A stretch of DNA of 64,000 bases, from contig PNKH01000022.1 of NCBI GenBank assembly GCA_013822345.1, positions 1 to 64,000 on the forward strand, in the 5' to 3' direction. Below the pieces are notes generated by a model. The model was given only the letters and a program-made list of their open reading frames with translations. It did no database searches and was not told where the DNA came from. This document shows positions 40,528 through 50,153 of this stretch, in pieces. Each line of letters starts with the position of its first letter. Within the stretch, counting starts at the first letter, position 1. Made by a program: the position numbers and the translations under genes. Source of the DNA: Isosphaera sp. Lineage in GTDB: Bacteria; Planctomycetota; Planctomycetia; Gemmatales; Gemmataceae.

Positions 40528-43512
40528 TCACTCGCTCACCAGCTCGCCCAGCGGCCGCCGCAGCCGGGCCTCGATCTCCGGCAGCAGCCCGTACGCCAGG
40601 GCCAGGTACTGCACCGGGTGCAGCGTCCGCTTCCCGGTCGCGTCCTGCAGCTGCAGCCGGCAGGCGCTGCACTCGGTCGACCCGAACAGCACCCCCGGCC
40701 GGCCCATCTCCGCGAACACCGCCGCCCCGGCCGCCAGCGACACCGCCCGGTGCGCCGCCTGCATCCCCCACGTCCCGGCCATGCCCGAACAGCCGACGTC
40801 GATCGTCCGCACCGTCACCCCGGGGACCAGGCCGAGCAGCCCCGGCCCGGCCGGCGGCCGGCGGAGCGCCTTGACATGGCACGGGACGTGGTGCCCGAGG
40901 GTCAGGTCGAGCGGGCGGAAGTCGGTCCGGAGCCGGCCGGCGGCCCGCAACTCGCCGAGGAACGCGGTCAGCTCGACGGTGGCGGCGGCGACCGCGGCCG
41001 CGTCCGGGTCGGCGAGCAGGTCCGGGTAGTCTTCCGTCAGGGTGAGGGCGGCGGTCGGCTCGGAGCAGACGACGCGGTAGCCCTCGCGGACGAGGTCGGC
41101 GAGCACCCGGACGTTCCGGGCGGCCGCCTCCCGGGCGGTCTCCGCGTCCCCGACCGACAGGGCCGACACCCCGCACCCGACCTGCCGCGGCGGGACGTAC
41201 ACCTCGACCCCGTGGTGCCGCAGCACCCGCACCGCCGCCTCCCCGACCAGCGGGTCGTTGTACGCGGCGAACACGTCCACGAAGTACGCCACCCGGGCGG
41301 TCCGCCTGGCGTCCCGGACCGGACCGGCCGGCTTCGCGGTCAGCCCGGACCGGCGGGCGCGGCGGAAGAAGTGGTGGAGGGCGAACGCCGGGAGCCGCCG
41401 GCGGCGCGACAGCCCGAACAGCTTCTCGAGCACCCACCGGACCGGGCGGCGGGCCAACATCAGGTTGACCGCCGGGGCGAGGTTGCTGGCGGCGGCGGCG
41501 AACCCGCCGGCCCGGGCCCGGGCCCAGTCGGCCAGGTTCAGCCCGCCGTCCCGGTGGGCCGCCGCCTTCGCCTCCAGCATGAGCTTCGGGACGTTCACCC
41601 GGGCGCCGCACTCGTCCCGGCACATCCGGCAGTTGACGCACAGGGCGGCGACCGCCCGCACCTCGTCCGGACTCGCCTCCGCCCCGCCGGCGAGGATCCG
41701 CAGCAGGTTGGCCTTCGCCCGCGGCGTCGCCGCCTCGTCCCCGGTCGCCCGGAACACCGGGCACATCCGCCCGGCGGTGGCCGTCCGGCAGTCCCCGCAC
41801 CCGGAGCACCGGGCGGCCTCTTCGAGGGCGGGTATCGGGTACCGGGTATCGGGCGTCGGGGAAGACGGGCCGGCCGGCCCGGCCGCCGGGTTCGGCCCGA
41901 TACCCGGTACCCGATACCCGACACCCGCCCCCCGCAGCGGCCACGCCTCCCGGCTCGGGTCGGGGCCGACGATCTTCCCGGGGTTCAGCAGGTTCTTCGG
42001 GTCGAACACCCGCTTCAGCTCGCGGAACACCGCGTACGCCGGGCCGTACTGCCGCTCGACCCACGGGGTGCGGGCGATCCCGGTCCCGTGCTGGGTGCTG
42101 ACCGTCCCGCCGAGCGACAGGGCCAGGGCGTGGACCGCCTCCGCCGCCGGCCACAGCTTCGCCCGGTCGGCCGGGTCGTCCAGGTCGACCAGCGGGCGGG
42201 TGTGGACCTGCCCGGTCAGGGCGTGGATCAGGAACGACGCGGTCAGGTCCTGGTCCCGCAGCACGTCCTGCACCCCGGCCAGGTACTCGGCCACCGCCGC
42301 CGGCGGGACCCCGACGTCCTCGACGAACGCGACCGGCCGGGGCCCGCGGCCCAGCCCGTACATCCCGGCGACGGCCGCCGCCCGCACCCCCCGGACCCGG
42401 TCCGCCCCGTCCGGGGCGCAGGTCGGGTCCGCGAGGACCTTCAGCAGGTGGGACCGGCGGAGGGTTTCCACGACGCCCCACCCGGCCTCGGTCGCCTCCC
42501 GCTCGGTGTCGCCCTCGACCGTCACCACCAGCGCCGCCCCGACCGCCGGCGGGATCCCGTACCCGTCCCCGCCCTCGACCCGGCGGGTGGCCGACAGGAG
42601 CCGGCGGTCGAGCAGGTCGCACCCGACGACGTTCAGCTTGCGGAGGTCGAGGCCGGCCCGGACCGCCGCGTCGAGGGTGGGGAAGCCGATCAGGGCCAGG
42701 CACGTCCCGCCCGGCAGCGGGACGGTGCGGAGCGTGGCGGCGGTGACGACCGCGAGCGTTCCTTCGGAGCCGACGAGCAGCTTCGCCAGGTCCGGGCCGT
42801 CGGGGGTGAGGACGTCGTGGAGGAGGTAGCCGCACCGGTTGAACGGCGTCCGCGGGCGGTGCCGGGCGATCAGGTCGGCGTTGGCGGCGAGGAGGGCGGA
42901 GACGGCGGGGGCCCGGTCGGAGCCCGGCGAGCCGGGAGCGTCAGCGACCGGAGGGGCGTCGCTCCGGTCGCCGACGCTCCCGGCTCGCCCGAACGTCGCC
43001 GGGGTGCCGTCGTCCAGCACCACGTCGAGCGCGGCGACGTGGTCCCGGGTGTACCCGTACCGGAACGCGTTCCCGCCCGAGGCGTTCGTCGCCACCATCC
43101 CGCCGACGGTGCAGGTGGCGGCGCTGGCCGGGTCCGGGGCGAACCGCCGCCCGACCCTCGCCAGCTCCGCGTTCAGGGCGGCACACGTCACCCCGGCCTC
43201 GGCCGTGACGGCGTCGCCGGTGACCGGCCCGATCCGGCGGAACTTGACGCTGAGGTCGAGGACGACGCCCGGCCCGAGGCTCTCGCCGGCGACCCCGGTC
43301 CCGGCCCCGCGGGGGACCACCGGCAGGTTGTGCTCGTGGCAGTACCGGACGAGGGCGGCGACGTCGGCAGCGTCCTCCGGGACGGCGACCGCGAGGGGGG
43401 TGACGGCGAACGGGCTGGCGTCGGTCGCGTACAGCCCGCGGGTGAGGGCGTCGGACCGGAAGGCGCCGCGGAACACCCCGCGGAGGTCGTCGGCGATCTG
43501 CTTCGCGTCCAA
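40528..43512 (-). CDS. FAD-linked oxidase / Fe-S fusion (GlcD-GlpC type 2-hydroxyacid dehydrogenase)
   Basis: Protein of 994 aa. The N-terminal FAD-binding PCMH domain has PRGAGTGVAGESLGPGVVLD, then FAD-oxidase C-domain motifs such as STQHGTGIARTPWVERQYG. Next are two 4Fe-4S motifs (CSGCGDC and CVNCRMCRDEC) and a GlpC-like CCG domain region (HHVPCHVKAL, GCSGMAGTWG). This fits the D-lactate or D-2-hydroxyglutarate dehydrogenase group. A TTG start at 43512 is proposed because AAGGGGGGA lies just upstream and no ATG or GTG fits. Two palindromic elements are inserted in frame, at about residues 175-196 and 529-562. Confidence 0.88.
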   Translation of the reverse strand: MDAKQIADDLRGVFRGAFRSDALTRGLYATDASPFAVTPLAVAVPEDAADVAALVRYCHEHNLPVVPRGAGTGVAGESLGPGVVLDLSVKFRRIGPVTGDAVTAEAGVTCAALNAELARVGRRFAPDPASAATCTVGGMVATNASGGNAFRYGYTRDHVAALDVVLDDGTPATFGRAGSVGDRSDAPPVADAPGSPGSDRAPAVSALLAANADLIARHRPRTPFNRCGYLLHDVLTPDGPDLAKLLVGSEGTLAVVTAATLRTVPLPGGTCLALIGFPTLDAAVRAGLDLRKLNVVGCDLLDRRLLSATRRVEGGDGYGIPPAVGAALVVTVEGDTEREATEAGWGVVETLRRSHLLKVLADPTCAPDGADRVRGVRAAAVAGMYGLGRGPRPVAFVEDVGVPPAAVAEYLAGVQDVLRDQDLTASFLIHALTGQVHTRPLVDLDDPADRAKLWPAAEAVHALALSLGGTVSTQHGTGIARTPWVERQYGPAYAVFRELKRVFDPKNLLNPGKIVGPDPSREAWPLRGAGVGYRVPGIGPNPAAGPAGPSSPTPDTRYPIPALEEAARCSGCGDCRTATAGRMCPVFRATGDEAATPRAKANLLRILAGGAEASPDEVRAVAALCVNCRMCRDECGARVNVPKLMLEAKAAAHRDGGLNLADWARARAGGFAAAASNLAPAVNLMLARRPVRWVLEKLFGLSRRRRLPAFALHHFFRRARRSGLTAKPAGPVRDARRTARVAYFVDVFAAYNDPLVGEAAVRVLRHHGVEVYVPPRQVGCGVSALSVGDAETAREAAARNVRVLADLVREGYRVVCSEPTAALTLTEDYPDLLADPDAAAVAAATVELTAFLGELRAAGRLRTDFRPLDLTLGHHVPCHVKALRRPPAGPGLLGLVPGVTVRTIDVGCSGMAGTWGMQAAHRAVSLAAGAAVFAEMGRPGVLFGSTECSACRLQLQDATGKRTLHPVQYLALAYGLLPEIEARLRRPLGELVSE
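41829..41927. repeat. In-frame palindromic element (GGGTATCGGGTACC type) inside the FAD/Fe-S gene
   Basis: Arms built on CGGGTATCGGGTACCGGG (41829-41860) and their complement (41896-41927) surround a Gly/Pro-coding centre. The element is translated as a Gly/Pro/Tyr-rich linker between the flavin half and the first 4Fe-4S motif. Confidence 0.88.
42926..42989. repeat. In-frame palindromic element, family D copy 1, inside the FAD/Fe-S gene
   Basis: Arms of 28 bases (42926-42953 and 42962-42989) with core GAGCCGGGAGCGTCAGCGAC. They match the intergenic elements at 44.18 and 60.42 kb. Translated, it adds about 21 residues (RAGSVGDRSDAPPVADAP) to a loop of the FAD-binding domain. Confidence 0.88.
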
Positions 43513-43609
43513 CGGGTGTGTCCCCCCTTGGTACGATACGCAGTCCGCCGCCCGCGGGGTATCATGACCGGCGGGTCGTTCCCGCCGCACCCGTCCCCGG
43601 CGGTGCCCC

Positions 43610-44176
43610 GTGCCCGTGCTCCTCGCCGCCGCCCTCCTCGTCGGCCAACCGGCCGAGAAGAATTCTGAACCGGCGTACACCGCGTTCCCGGACCTGAAGC
43701 CGCTCCCGTTCCCGCAGCTCGACCGGAGGGACGAGACATTCCCGGCGGCACGCGACGCGTACCAGAAGGCGATGGCCAGGCTGGTGTACCCGGAGCCGCC
43801 CGCCCTGCCGGCCGCCCCGACCCCGCTCCAGAAGGTCCGGCACGAGCAGGTCCGGGCCGGGTACCTCTTCCTGATGAAGGCGCATACGGTGCTCGAGTGC
43901 GGGCGGGTCGACTCGCCGTTCTACCCGACCTACCTCCAGGTCGCGACGGACACCTACCGGGTGGCGGCGGAACTCGACCCCGCCCCGGGCTGGCGCGTCC
44001 GCTGCTACGAGGCGCGGGTGATCCTGATGAAGGATTGCGAGCGGGTCATCAAGGCGCGGGTGGACGCGGAGGTCGAGCCGCCGCACTCGGCCGACCAGGC
44101 CCGGTTCACCCGCCTCCAGGCCGAGGCCGACCTGCTGAAGCTCAAGGCGGAGGTCGAGAAGGCCGGGAAGAAGTGA
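43610..44176 (+). CDS. Secreted hypothetical protein
   Basis: Protein of 188 aa with GTG start. A short signal-like segment (MPVLLAAALLVGQPA) is followed by a Pro-rich part and an alpha-helical, TPR-like body (YLFLMKAHTVLECGRV, YLQVATDTYRVAAELDPAPG), ending in a Lys/Glu helix. Function unknown. Divergent from the FAD/Fe-S gene, with a 97-base region between. Confidence 0.6.
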   Translation: MPVLLAAALLVGQPAEKNSEPAYTAFPDLKPLPFPQLDRRDETFPAARDAYQKAMARLVYPEPPALPAAPTPLQKVRHEQVRAGYLFLMKAHTVLECGRVDSPFYPTYLQVATDTYRVAAELDPAPGWRVRCYEARVILMKDCERVIKARVDAEVEPPHSADQARFTRLQAEADLLKLKAEVEKAGKK

Positions 44177-44182
44177 CGCCCC

Positions 44183-44246
44183 GGCGAGCCGGGAGCGTGA
44201 GCGACCGGAGCGGGCGTCCTCCGGTCGCTCACGCTCCCGGCTCGCC
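44183..44246. repeat. Dispersed palindromic element, family D copy 2
   Basis: Perfect 27-base arms (44183-44209 and 44220-44246) with core GAGCCGGGAGCGTGAGCGAC. It lies between two convergent genes and ends one base before the folE stop codon, where a strong hairpin could also end transcripts. Confidence 0.9.
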
Positions 44247-44247
44247 C

Positions 44248-44865
44248 TCACCCCCCGCGGCCGAACACCAGCGACATCAGCTCGGCCCGGGTCGGCGGGT
44301 GGTCGAGGAACCCGCCGCGCATCGAGCTGGTGATCGTCATCGCCCCCGGCTTCCGCACCCCGCGGACCGTCATGCAGGTGTGGCTCGCCTCCACGATCAC
44401 CCCCACCCCGCGCGGCTTCAGGTGGGCCATGATCAGGTCCGCCACCTGCTCCGTCATCCGCTCCTGCACCTGCGGCCGGCGGGCGACCGCGTCCACCACC
44501 CGGGCCAGCTTCGACAGCCCGACGATCTTGCCGTTCGGCAGGTAGGCGATGTGCGCCTTGCCGACGAACGGCAGCAGGTGGTGCTCGCAGCACGACGCGA
44601 ACTCGATGTCCTTCACCAGCACCATCTCGTCGTGCTTCTGGGTGAACGTCTTCGCCAGGTGCACCGCCGGGTCGGTGTGGAGCCCGCCGAACACCTCCGC
44701 GTACATCCGGGCGACCCGGTCCGGGGTCTCCAGCAGCCCTTCGCGGTCCGGGTCCTCGCCGACCGCCGCCAGGATCTCGCGGACCGCCCGGCGGATGCGG
44801 TCGTGGTCGACCCCCGGCTCGGCGGGTGGGGCGGGCCTGGCCCCGGGTCGGGGGTGGGTGTTCAC
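44248..44865 (-). CDS. folE: GTP cyclohydrolase I
   Basis: Protein of 205 aa making dihydroneopterin triphosphate. The zinc and catalytic motif [20 protein letters not shown] and the C-terminal [20 protein letters not shown] are diagnostic. The GTG at 44865 has GGAG six bases upstream; an ATG at 44895 is the alternative. It could serve folate or queuosine-type pathways. It stands alone on this strand, divergent from the PVC dehydrogenase gene. Confidence 0.93.
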   Translation of the reverse strand: MNTHPRPGARPAPPAEPGVDHDRIRRAVREILAAVGEDPDREGLLETPDRVARMYAEVFGGLHTDPAVHLAKTFTQKHDEMVLVKDIEFASCCEHHLLPFVGKAHIAYLPNGKIVGLSKLARVVDAVARRPQVQERMTEQVADLIMAHLKPRGVGVIVEASHTCMTVRGVRKPGAMTITSSMRGGFLDHPPTRAELMSLVFGRGG

Positions 44866-44998
44866 GCGGCGCTCCGGGAATGCGGATGCGACCATTGTAG
44901 GGGGGCGGCGGCGGCGGCCGTCCAGCCGTTGCCGGGTCCGGCGCCGTGAGGTAGCCTCAACCGTACCCCGCCCCGCACCCACCTCCCGGAGTCGACGG

Positions 44999-47900
44999 AT
45001 GCCCCGCCTGCTGTGTGCCCTCCCCGTCCTCGGCCTCGCCCTCGGACTGGTCGCCGCCGAACCCCAGCCGAAGCGCACCCCGGCCGACGACGCGGCCGCC
45101 CGGATCGGCCTCGCGGACAAGGGGCTGAAGGCCGAGGCGTGGGCGGCCGAGCCGCACCTCGCCAACCCGGTCGCCTTCGCGTTCGACGAGAAAGGGCGGT
45201 GCTACGTCGCCGAGACGTTCCGCCACACCGACGGCGCCCCGGACACCCGCGGCAAGCCCTGGCGCGACGACGACCTCGCCTGCCGGACCGTCGCCGACCG
45301 GGTCGCGATGCTGAAGAAGCACAAGTTCGGCCAGTTCCCTGAGAACAGCGAGCGGCTCCGCCTGGTGTGGGACTCGGACGGCGACGGCAAGGCCGACCGG
45401 GACAGCGTGTTCGCCGACGGGTTCAACCGGTACGACGACGGGATCGCCGCCGGGGTGCTCGCCCGCAACGGCGACGTGTACTTCGCCTGCGTCCCGGACC
45501 TGTACCGGTTCCGCGACCCGAAGGGCACGAACACGGCGACCGAGAAGACCTCGCTGGCGACCGGGTTCGGGGTCCACGTCCAGTACATCGGCCACGACCT
45601 GCACGGGCTGCGGATGGGGCCGGACGGGAAGCTGTACTTCACCGTCGGGGACCGCGGGCTGAACGTCACCACCAAAGAAGGGAAGAAGCTGTTCAACCCG
45701 GACAGCGGGGCGGTGCTGCGGTGCGACCCGGACGGGTCGAACATGGAGGTCGTGCACGTCGGGCTGCGGAACCCGCAGGAGCTGGCGTTCGACGACCGCG
45801 GGAACCTGTTCACCTGGGACAACAACTCCGACTCCGGGGACCGGGCGCGGTGGATGCTGGTGGTCGAGGGCGGGGACAGCGGGTGGCGGTGCGGGTTCCA
45901 GTACGGGACCGGGTACCACACCCCGGCGGTGCCGCAGGGGAACCGCGGGCCGTGGAACACCGAGAAGCTGTGGCTGCCGCACTGGGACGGCCAGGCGGCG
46001 CACATCGTGCCCGCGCTGGCGAACTTCGGCAACGGGCCGAGCGGGATCACCCACTACCCCGGCGTCGGGCTCGCCGACGCGTACAAGGACCACTTCTTCT
46101 GCGCGGACTTCACCGGCGGGCCGGGCGGCGGCAGCGCGATCTGGTCGCTGGCGGTGAGGCCGAAGGGGGCGGCGTTCGAACTGACCGCCGAGCCGAAGAA
46201 GTTCGTCACCAACATGCTCCCGACGGACTGCGAGTTCGGCCCGGACGGGGCGTTCTACGTCCTCGACTGGGTCGACGGGTGGAGGCAGCCGGGGAAGGGC
46301 CGGATCTTCCGGGTGACGGACCCGGCGGCGATGAAGAACCCGGCGGTGGCCGAGGCGAAGCAGGTGCTCGCCGAGGGGTTCGCGAAGAAGAGTGACCGTG
46401 AACTGGGACGGCTCCTGTTTCACCCGCACCAGCAGGTGCGGCAGGAGGCGCAGATCGCGATGGCGGAGAAGACCTACGACATGACGTTCGTCGCGATCCT
46501 CCAGGAGTCCAAGGACCAACTTGCAAGGTTGCACGCGGTCTGGGGGCTCGGACTGTACGACCGCCTCCACCCGGAGAAGCGGACAGGGTGGGGCGAGATC
46601 GTCGAGAAGGTGCTCGACGATCCCGACCCCGTGATCCGTGCGAACGCACTGAAGACGCTTGCGGGTCTGCCCGTCCCGACCAAGTTCGGACCGGAAGTGA
46701 ACCGCCCGTTGGGGAAGCTCGTGAAACTCATGACGGACCCGGACGCACGGGTGCGTGCGGCCGCGGCGGTCACCTACGGGAAGCTCGGGCCGCCCGAACC
46801 GCTCGTCCGCCGGCCGCTGGCCGAGCAGGCGTTCTTCGCCCCGCTGTTCGACCTCCTGAAGGCGAACGCCGACCAGGACCCGTACCTGCGGCACGCGGCC
46901 GTGATGGGGCTGGTCCACGCCGCCCGCAACCCGGCCGACCTGTGGAACGTCTGGGCGCAGCTGAAGGACAAGTACGACGTACCGGCGGTGCGGATGGGTG
47001 TGCTCCTCGCCCTGCGGAAGCACGGCAGCGACAAGGTCGCCGAGTTCCTGGCCGACGCCGACCCGAAGGTGGCCGCCGACGCCGCCCGGGCGGTGTACGA
47101 CGAGCGGGCGATGAGCGGGTTCGCGGCGCTCGCCCGCTTCGCCGACAAGCCGAACCAGCCGGACCCGGTCGCGTTCCGGGCGCTGGCCGCGAACTTCTGG
47201 CTCGGCACCCCCGAGGCGGCCGCCCGGGTCGCCGCGTTCGCCGGCCGGGCGACGGAGCCGGACGCGACCCGCGTCTTCGCCCTCCAACTGCTCGCCGACT
47301 GGACCGCCCCCGGCCGCCGCGACCCGGTCACCGGGCTGACGATGGAGTTACCGAAGCGCGATGCGAAGGTCGCGGCCGACGCCGTCCGGCCGCAGGGGCT
47401 GGCGCTGTTCGCCGGGTCGGACGTGGTGCGGCGGGAGGCGGCGCAGCTGGCCGCGAAGCTCGGGATGAAGGAGTTCGGCCCGCTGATGGCCGGGTTGGTG
47501 CGGGACGCGAAGAACCCCGTCGGGATCCGGACCGAGGCGCTGTTCGCGGTCGAGGCGCTGAAGGACCCGTCGGCGAAGGAGCTGGCGGCGCTGGCGCTCG
47601 CGTCGGCCGAGCCGAAGCTGCGGGCCGCCGGCCGGACGGTGCGGGCGCACCTCGACCCGGCCGGGGTGCTGGCCGAACTCCCCGCGCTACTGAAGGACGA
47701 GACGGCGTCGGTCGCGGAGCGGCAGGGGGCGTTCGCGATCCTCGGCACATTCGACGAGTCGCCGGCCGTCGACAAGCTGCTCGACGAGTGGCTCGACGCC
47801 GCCCTCGCCGGGAAGGTGCTGGGGGAGTTGCTGGTCGACTTGGTGGAGGCGGCGGACGCCCGCGTCGAGCGGGACCGGGGGAAGGAGAAGTTCGCGCTGC

Positions 47901-48445
47901 ACGCCCCGCTGAAGCAGAAAGTCGAAAAGTACCGGGCGGCGCGGGCGAAGGCCGCCGCCGACCCGAAGGGCGATAAGCTTGCGCCGTACCTGGACGCGCT
48001 GGCCGGCGGGGACGCGGACCGCGGCCGGGCGGTGGTGCTCGGGAACATGGCGGTGTCGTGCCAGAAGTGCCACAAGCTCGGCGGGCAGGGCGGGGAGGTC
48101 GGGCCGGCGCTCGACGGGCTGGCCGCGGACAAGGAGAAGGACCGCCGCTACCTGCTGGAGGCGGTGGTGCACCCGGGCGCGAAGATCGCCAAGGGGTACG
48201 AGACGGTGATCCTGGTCCTGAACGACGAGACGACGGTGTCGGGGGTGGTGAAGGCGGACGACGGGAAGCAGATCCGCCTGGTGACGCCGGAGAACAAGGA
48301 GGTGGTGGTGTCGGTGAAGGACGTGGCGGCGCGGCGGACCGGGCCGAGCGCGATGCCGGACGACCTCCACACGAAACTGACGCGCCGCGAGCTGCGGGAC
48401 GTGGTCGAGTTCCTGTCGGGGTTGAAGGACCCGCCGAAGAAGTGA
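44999..48445 (+). CDS. PVC-type haem-binding dehydrogenase with HEAT repeats and cytochrome c domain
   Basis: Large secreted protein of 1148 aa. It has a signal peptide (residues 1-20), then a six-bladed propeller dehydrogenase domain (about 35-430) like PQQ-dependent sugar dehydrogenases, with [20 protein letters not shown] and [25 protein letters not shown]-repeat region (about 450-960) follows, and a C-terminal cytochrome c domain has CQKCH in [20 protein letters not shown]. This domain order is a planctomycete/verrucomicrobial hallmark. A periplasmic role in sugar or alcohol oxidation is presumed; the substrate is unknown. Confidence 0.9.
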   Translation: MPRLLCALPVLGLALGLVAAEPQPKRTPADDAAARIGLADKGLKAEAWAAEPHLANPVAFAFDEKGRCYVAETFRHTDGAPDTRGKPWRDDDLACRTVADRVAMLKKHKFGQFPENSERLRLVWDSDGDGKADRDSVFADGFNRYDDGIAAGVLARNGDVYFACVPDLYRFRDPKGTNTATEKTSLATGFGVHVQYIGHDLHGLRMGPDGKLYFTVGDRGLNVTTKEGKKLFNPDSGAVLRCDPDGSNMEVVHVGLRNPQELAFDDRGNLFTWDNNSDSGDRARWMLVVEGGDSGWRCGFQYGTGYHTPAVPQGNRGPWNTEKLWLPHWDGQAAHIVPALANFGNGPSGITHYPGVGLADAYKDHFFCADFTGGPGGGSAIWSLAVRPKGAAFELTAEPKKFVTNMLPTDCEFGPDGAFYVLDWVDGWRQPGKGRIFRVTDPAAMKNPAVAEAKQVLAEGFAKKSDRELGRLLFHPHQQVRQEAQIAMAEKTYDMTFVAILQESKDQLARLHAVWGLGLYDRLHPEKRTGWGEIVEKVLDDPDPVIRANALKTLAGLPVPTKFGPEVNRPLGKLVKLMTDPDARVRAAAAVTYGKLGPPEPLVRRPLAEQAFFAPLFDLLKANADQDPYLRHAAVMGLVHAARNPADLWNVWAQLKDKYDVPAVRMGVLLALRKHGSDKVAEFLADADPKVAADAARAVYDERAMSGFAALARFADKPNQPDPVAFRALAANFWLGTPEAAARVAAFAGRATEPDATRVFALQLLADWTAPGRRDPVTGLTMELPKRDAKVAADAVRPQGLALFAGSDVVRREAAQLAAKLGMKEFGPLMAGLVRDAKNPVGIRTEALFAVEALKDPSAKELAALALASAEPKLRAAGRTVRAHLDPAGVLAELPALLKDETASVAERQGAFAILGTFDESPAVDKLLDEWLDAALAGKVLGELLVDLVEAADARVERDRGKEKFALHAPLKQKVEKYRAARAKAAADPKGDKLAPYLDALAGGDADRGRAVVLGNMAVSCQKCHKLGGQGGEVGPALDGLAADKEKDRRYLLEAVVHPGAKIAKGYETVILVLNDETTVSGVVKADDGKQIRLVTPENKEVVVSVKDVAARRTGPSAMPDDLHTKLTRRELRDVVEFLSGLKDPPKK

Positions 48446-48457
48446 ACAATGTGGCGG

Positions 48458-48487
48458 GCGGCCGGGTTCAACCGGCCGCTGTGTTGA
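48458..48487. repeat. Family B fragment between the PVC dehydrogenase and Uma2 genes
   Basis: GCGGCCGG and CCGGCCGC pair around GTTCAA, followed by TGTGTTGAAG. The same order (palindrome, then TGTTTTGAAG) is found in family B copy 3, so this is probably a decayed copy. It could also act as a weak terminator hairpin. Confidence 0.5.
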
Positions 48488-48494
48488 AGGGGGC

Positions 48495-49115
48495 ATGCCG
48501 ATGCCGGTGGTGATCTACGACCCGGTGTACGAGCAGCACGTCCGGACGGAGCGCGACCGCCAGTTCCCGAACAACCGGGACGAGGTCTGGGACGGGGTGC
48601 TGGTCATGCCGCCGATGCCGAACAACGACCACCAGTTCGTCGTGACCGACTTGGCCCTCGCGTTCGCCTCCGCCGTGGACCGGTCGGCCGGGGACCGCGT
48701 CCTGGCCGGGGCGAACGTGAGCGACCGGGACGCCGGCTGGGTGAACAACTACCGGGAGCCTGACGTCCTGGTCTACCTCGCCGGTAACCGGGCGAAGAAC
48801 GCCGGAACCCACTGGGTGGGCGGGCCGGACCTGGCGGTCGAGATCGTCAGCCCCGGCGAGGACCCGCGGCAGAAGCTCGCGTTCTACGCCAAGGTCAGCA
48901 CCCGGGAGGTGCTGATCGTCGACCGCGACCCGTGGGCGCTGGAGCTGTACCAGCTCCGCGGCGGGGCGCTGGTCCACGCCGGCACGTCGGACGCGGCGAA
49001 CCCGGCGGTGCTGGCGAGCGGGGTGCTCCCGCTGACGTTCCAGCTCCGGCCCGCCGCGCCGCGCCCGACGGTCCTGGTCACCCACACCGCGGACGGCCGC
49101 ACCTGGTCGGCCTGA
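48495..49115 (+). CDS. Uma2-family (DUF820) PD-(D/E)XK nuclease-like protein
   Basis: Protein of 206 aa with the Uma2 layout: WDGVLVMPPMPNNDHQFVV near the N-terminus, YREPDVLVYL, then the acidic DLAVEIVSPGEDPRQKLAFY with E and K of the PD-(D/E)XK site, and TREVLIVDRDP. Uma2 proteins are numerous in planctomycetes and cyanobacteria; their role is not settled. ATG at 48495 or 48501 are both near a GGGGG tract. Confidence 0.88.
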   Translation: MPMPVVIYDPVYEQHVRTERDRQFPNNRDEVWDGVLVMPPMPNNDHQFVVTDLALAFASAVDRSAGDRVLAGANVSDRDAGWVNNYREPDVLVYLAGNRAKNAGTHWVGGPDLAVEIVSPGEDPRQKLAFYAKVSTREVLIVDRDPWALELYQLRGGALVHAGTSDAANPAVLASGVLPLTFQLRPAAPRPTVLVTHTADGRTWSA

Positions 49116-49117
49116 CC

Positions 49118-49546
49118 TCACTTCGCCCGCTTGTGGACCGCCACCACCACCCCGCTCCCGGCCGCGCTCTCGAACTTCGCCGGCCGGTCCTTCCCCGGCT
49201 CCCCGTACGCGATCGTCAGCGCGTCCCCGTCCACCTTCACGATCCCCAGCAGCGTCTTCCCGTCGTACGTCCCGCCCTTCGCCGCCGTGTCGATCGTCGC
49301 CGGCGTCTTCCCCGCGTCCAGCTTGTACGTCCCGGACGACGGCTCCGCCTTCGACCCGGCCACCGGCGTGAACGTGTACGCCCCGTCCTTGTGGACCCGC
49401 ACCGCCCCCTTCAGCGCGTCCACCGGCTTCCCGTCCCGGGTCACCGACTCCACCACCCACTTCCCGGCCGTCGGGTCCTTCTTGTCGTCCCCGACCGACA
49501 CCCCGACCGTCCCGCCCAGCAGCACCACCGACAGCAGCGTCCGCAT
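49118..49546 (-). CDS. TIGR03067-like small secreted protein
   Basis: Protein of 142 aa with a signal peptide (MRTLLSVVLLGGTVGVSVG), then a lipocalin-like beta pattern. It starts GKWVVESVTRDGKPVDALKG and includes GTYKLDAGKTPATID and the closing GDALTIAYGEPGKDRPAKF. This matches the planctomycete TIGR03067 family, whose function is unknown. It faces the Uma2 gene tail to tail, 2 bases apart. Confidence 0.82.
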   Translation of the reverse strand: MRTLLSVVLLGGTVGVSVGDDKKDPTAGKWVVESVTRDGKPVDALKGAVRVHKDGAYTFTPVAGSKAEPSSGTYKLDAGKTPATIDTAAKGGTYDGKTLLGIVKVDGDALTIAYGEPGKDRPAKFESAAGSGVVVAVHKRAK

Positions 49547-49601
49547 CGCGAGCCTCCGTGTGCGCCCGCGCCCCGCGGGCCGGGAAGTTGTACGGCCGGC
49601 C

Positions 49602-50150
49602 CTACCCCGCGTCCTCGACCAGGATCGTCCCGGCCGCGACCGCCTGGGGCTCGGCGTAGTACAGCCCGACGACCGTCGGCCCCCGCCCGGCCTCGGCCCG
49701 CTCCAGCACCTCGGCGAACACCTCCACGCCCGACACCGGCCGCCGCGGCCGCCACCGCCGGTCCTCGGACGTCAGTCGGGCCCCGGCCGCGACCCGGCCG
49801 GCGAGCACGGCGACGAGCACGACCGAGTGCTCGACCGCGGGGTAGGCCGCCTCCGGCCCCGGGCCGAGCCGCATCACCCCGCACACCTGCAGCCGGACCG
49901 GCAGCCCGGACCGGTAGTCCGCCATCGCCTCCCGTGTGTCCGGGTCGGCGGCCGCGGCCAGCTCGTCGAGCCGGTCGGCGTGGGCGAACTCGGGCTCGAC
50001 CGGGACCCGGCCGGCGGTGAAGTCCAGCGACAACCGGACGAACGCCCCGGTCGGGTCGTCCTGCTCGTCCAGCCAGTCGGCGTAGGCGAGCCAGGCGGTC
50101 AGGTCGGCGGGGTCGGCGCGGAGGTGTGCGAGGAACGCGGCGCGGCTCAT
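49602..50150 (-). CDS. TIGR02996-like protein
   Basis: Protein of 182 aa whose N-terminal 45 residues (FLAHLRADPADLTAWLAYAD, then WLDEQDDPTGAFVRL) are the TIGR02996 motif, common in Gemmata-type genomes. The rest is a less conserved alpha/beta region (VVLVAVLAGRVAAGA). Function unknown. It lies 3 bases from the metallophosphoesterase gene on the same strand. Confidence 0.85.
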   Translation of the reverse strand: MSRAAFLAHLRADPADLTAWLAYADWLDEQDDPTGAFVRLSLDFTAGRVPVEPEFAHADRLDELAAAADPDTREAMADYRSGLPVRLQVCGVMRLGPGPEAAYPAVEHSVVLVAVLAGRVAAGARLTSEDRRWRPRRPVSGVEVFAEVLERAEAGRGPTVVGLYYAEPQAVAAGTILVEDAG

Positions 50151-50153
50151 CGG

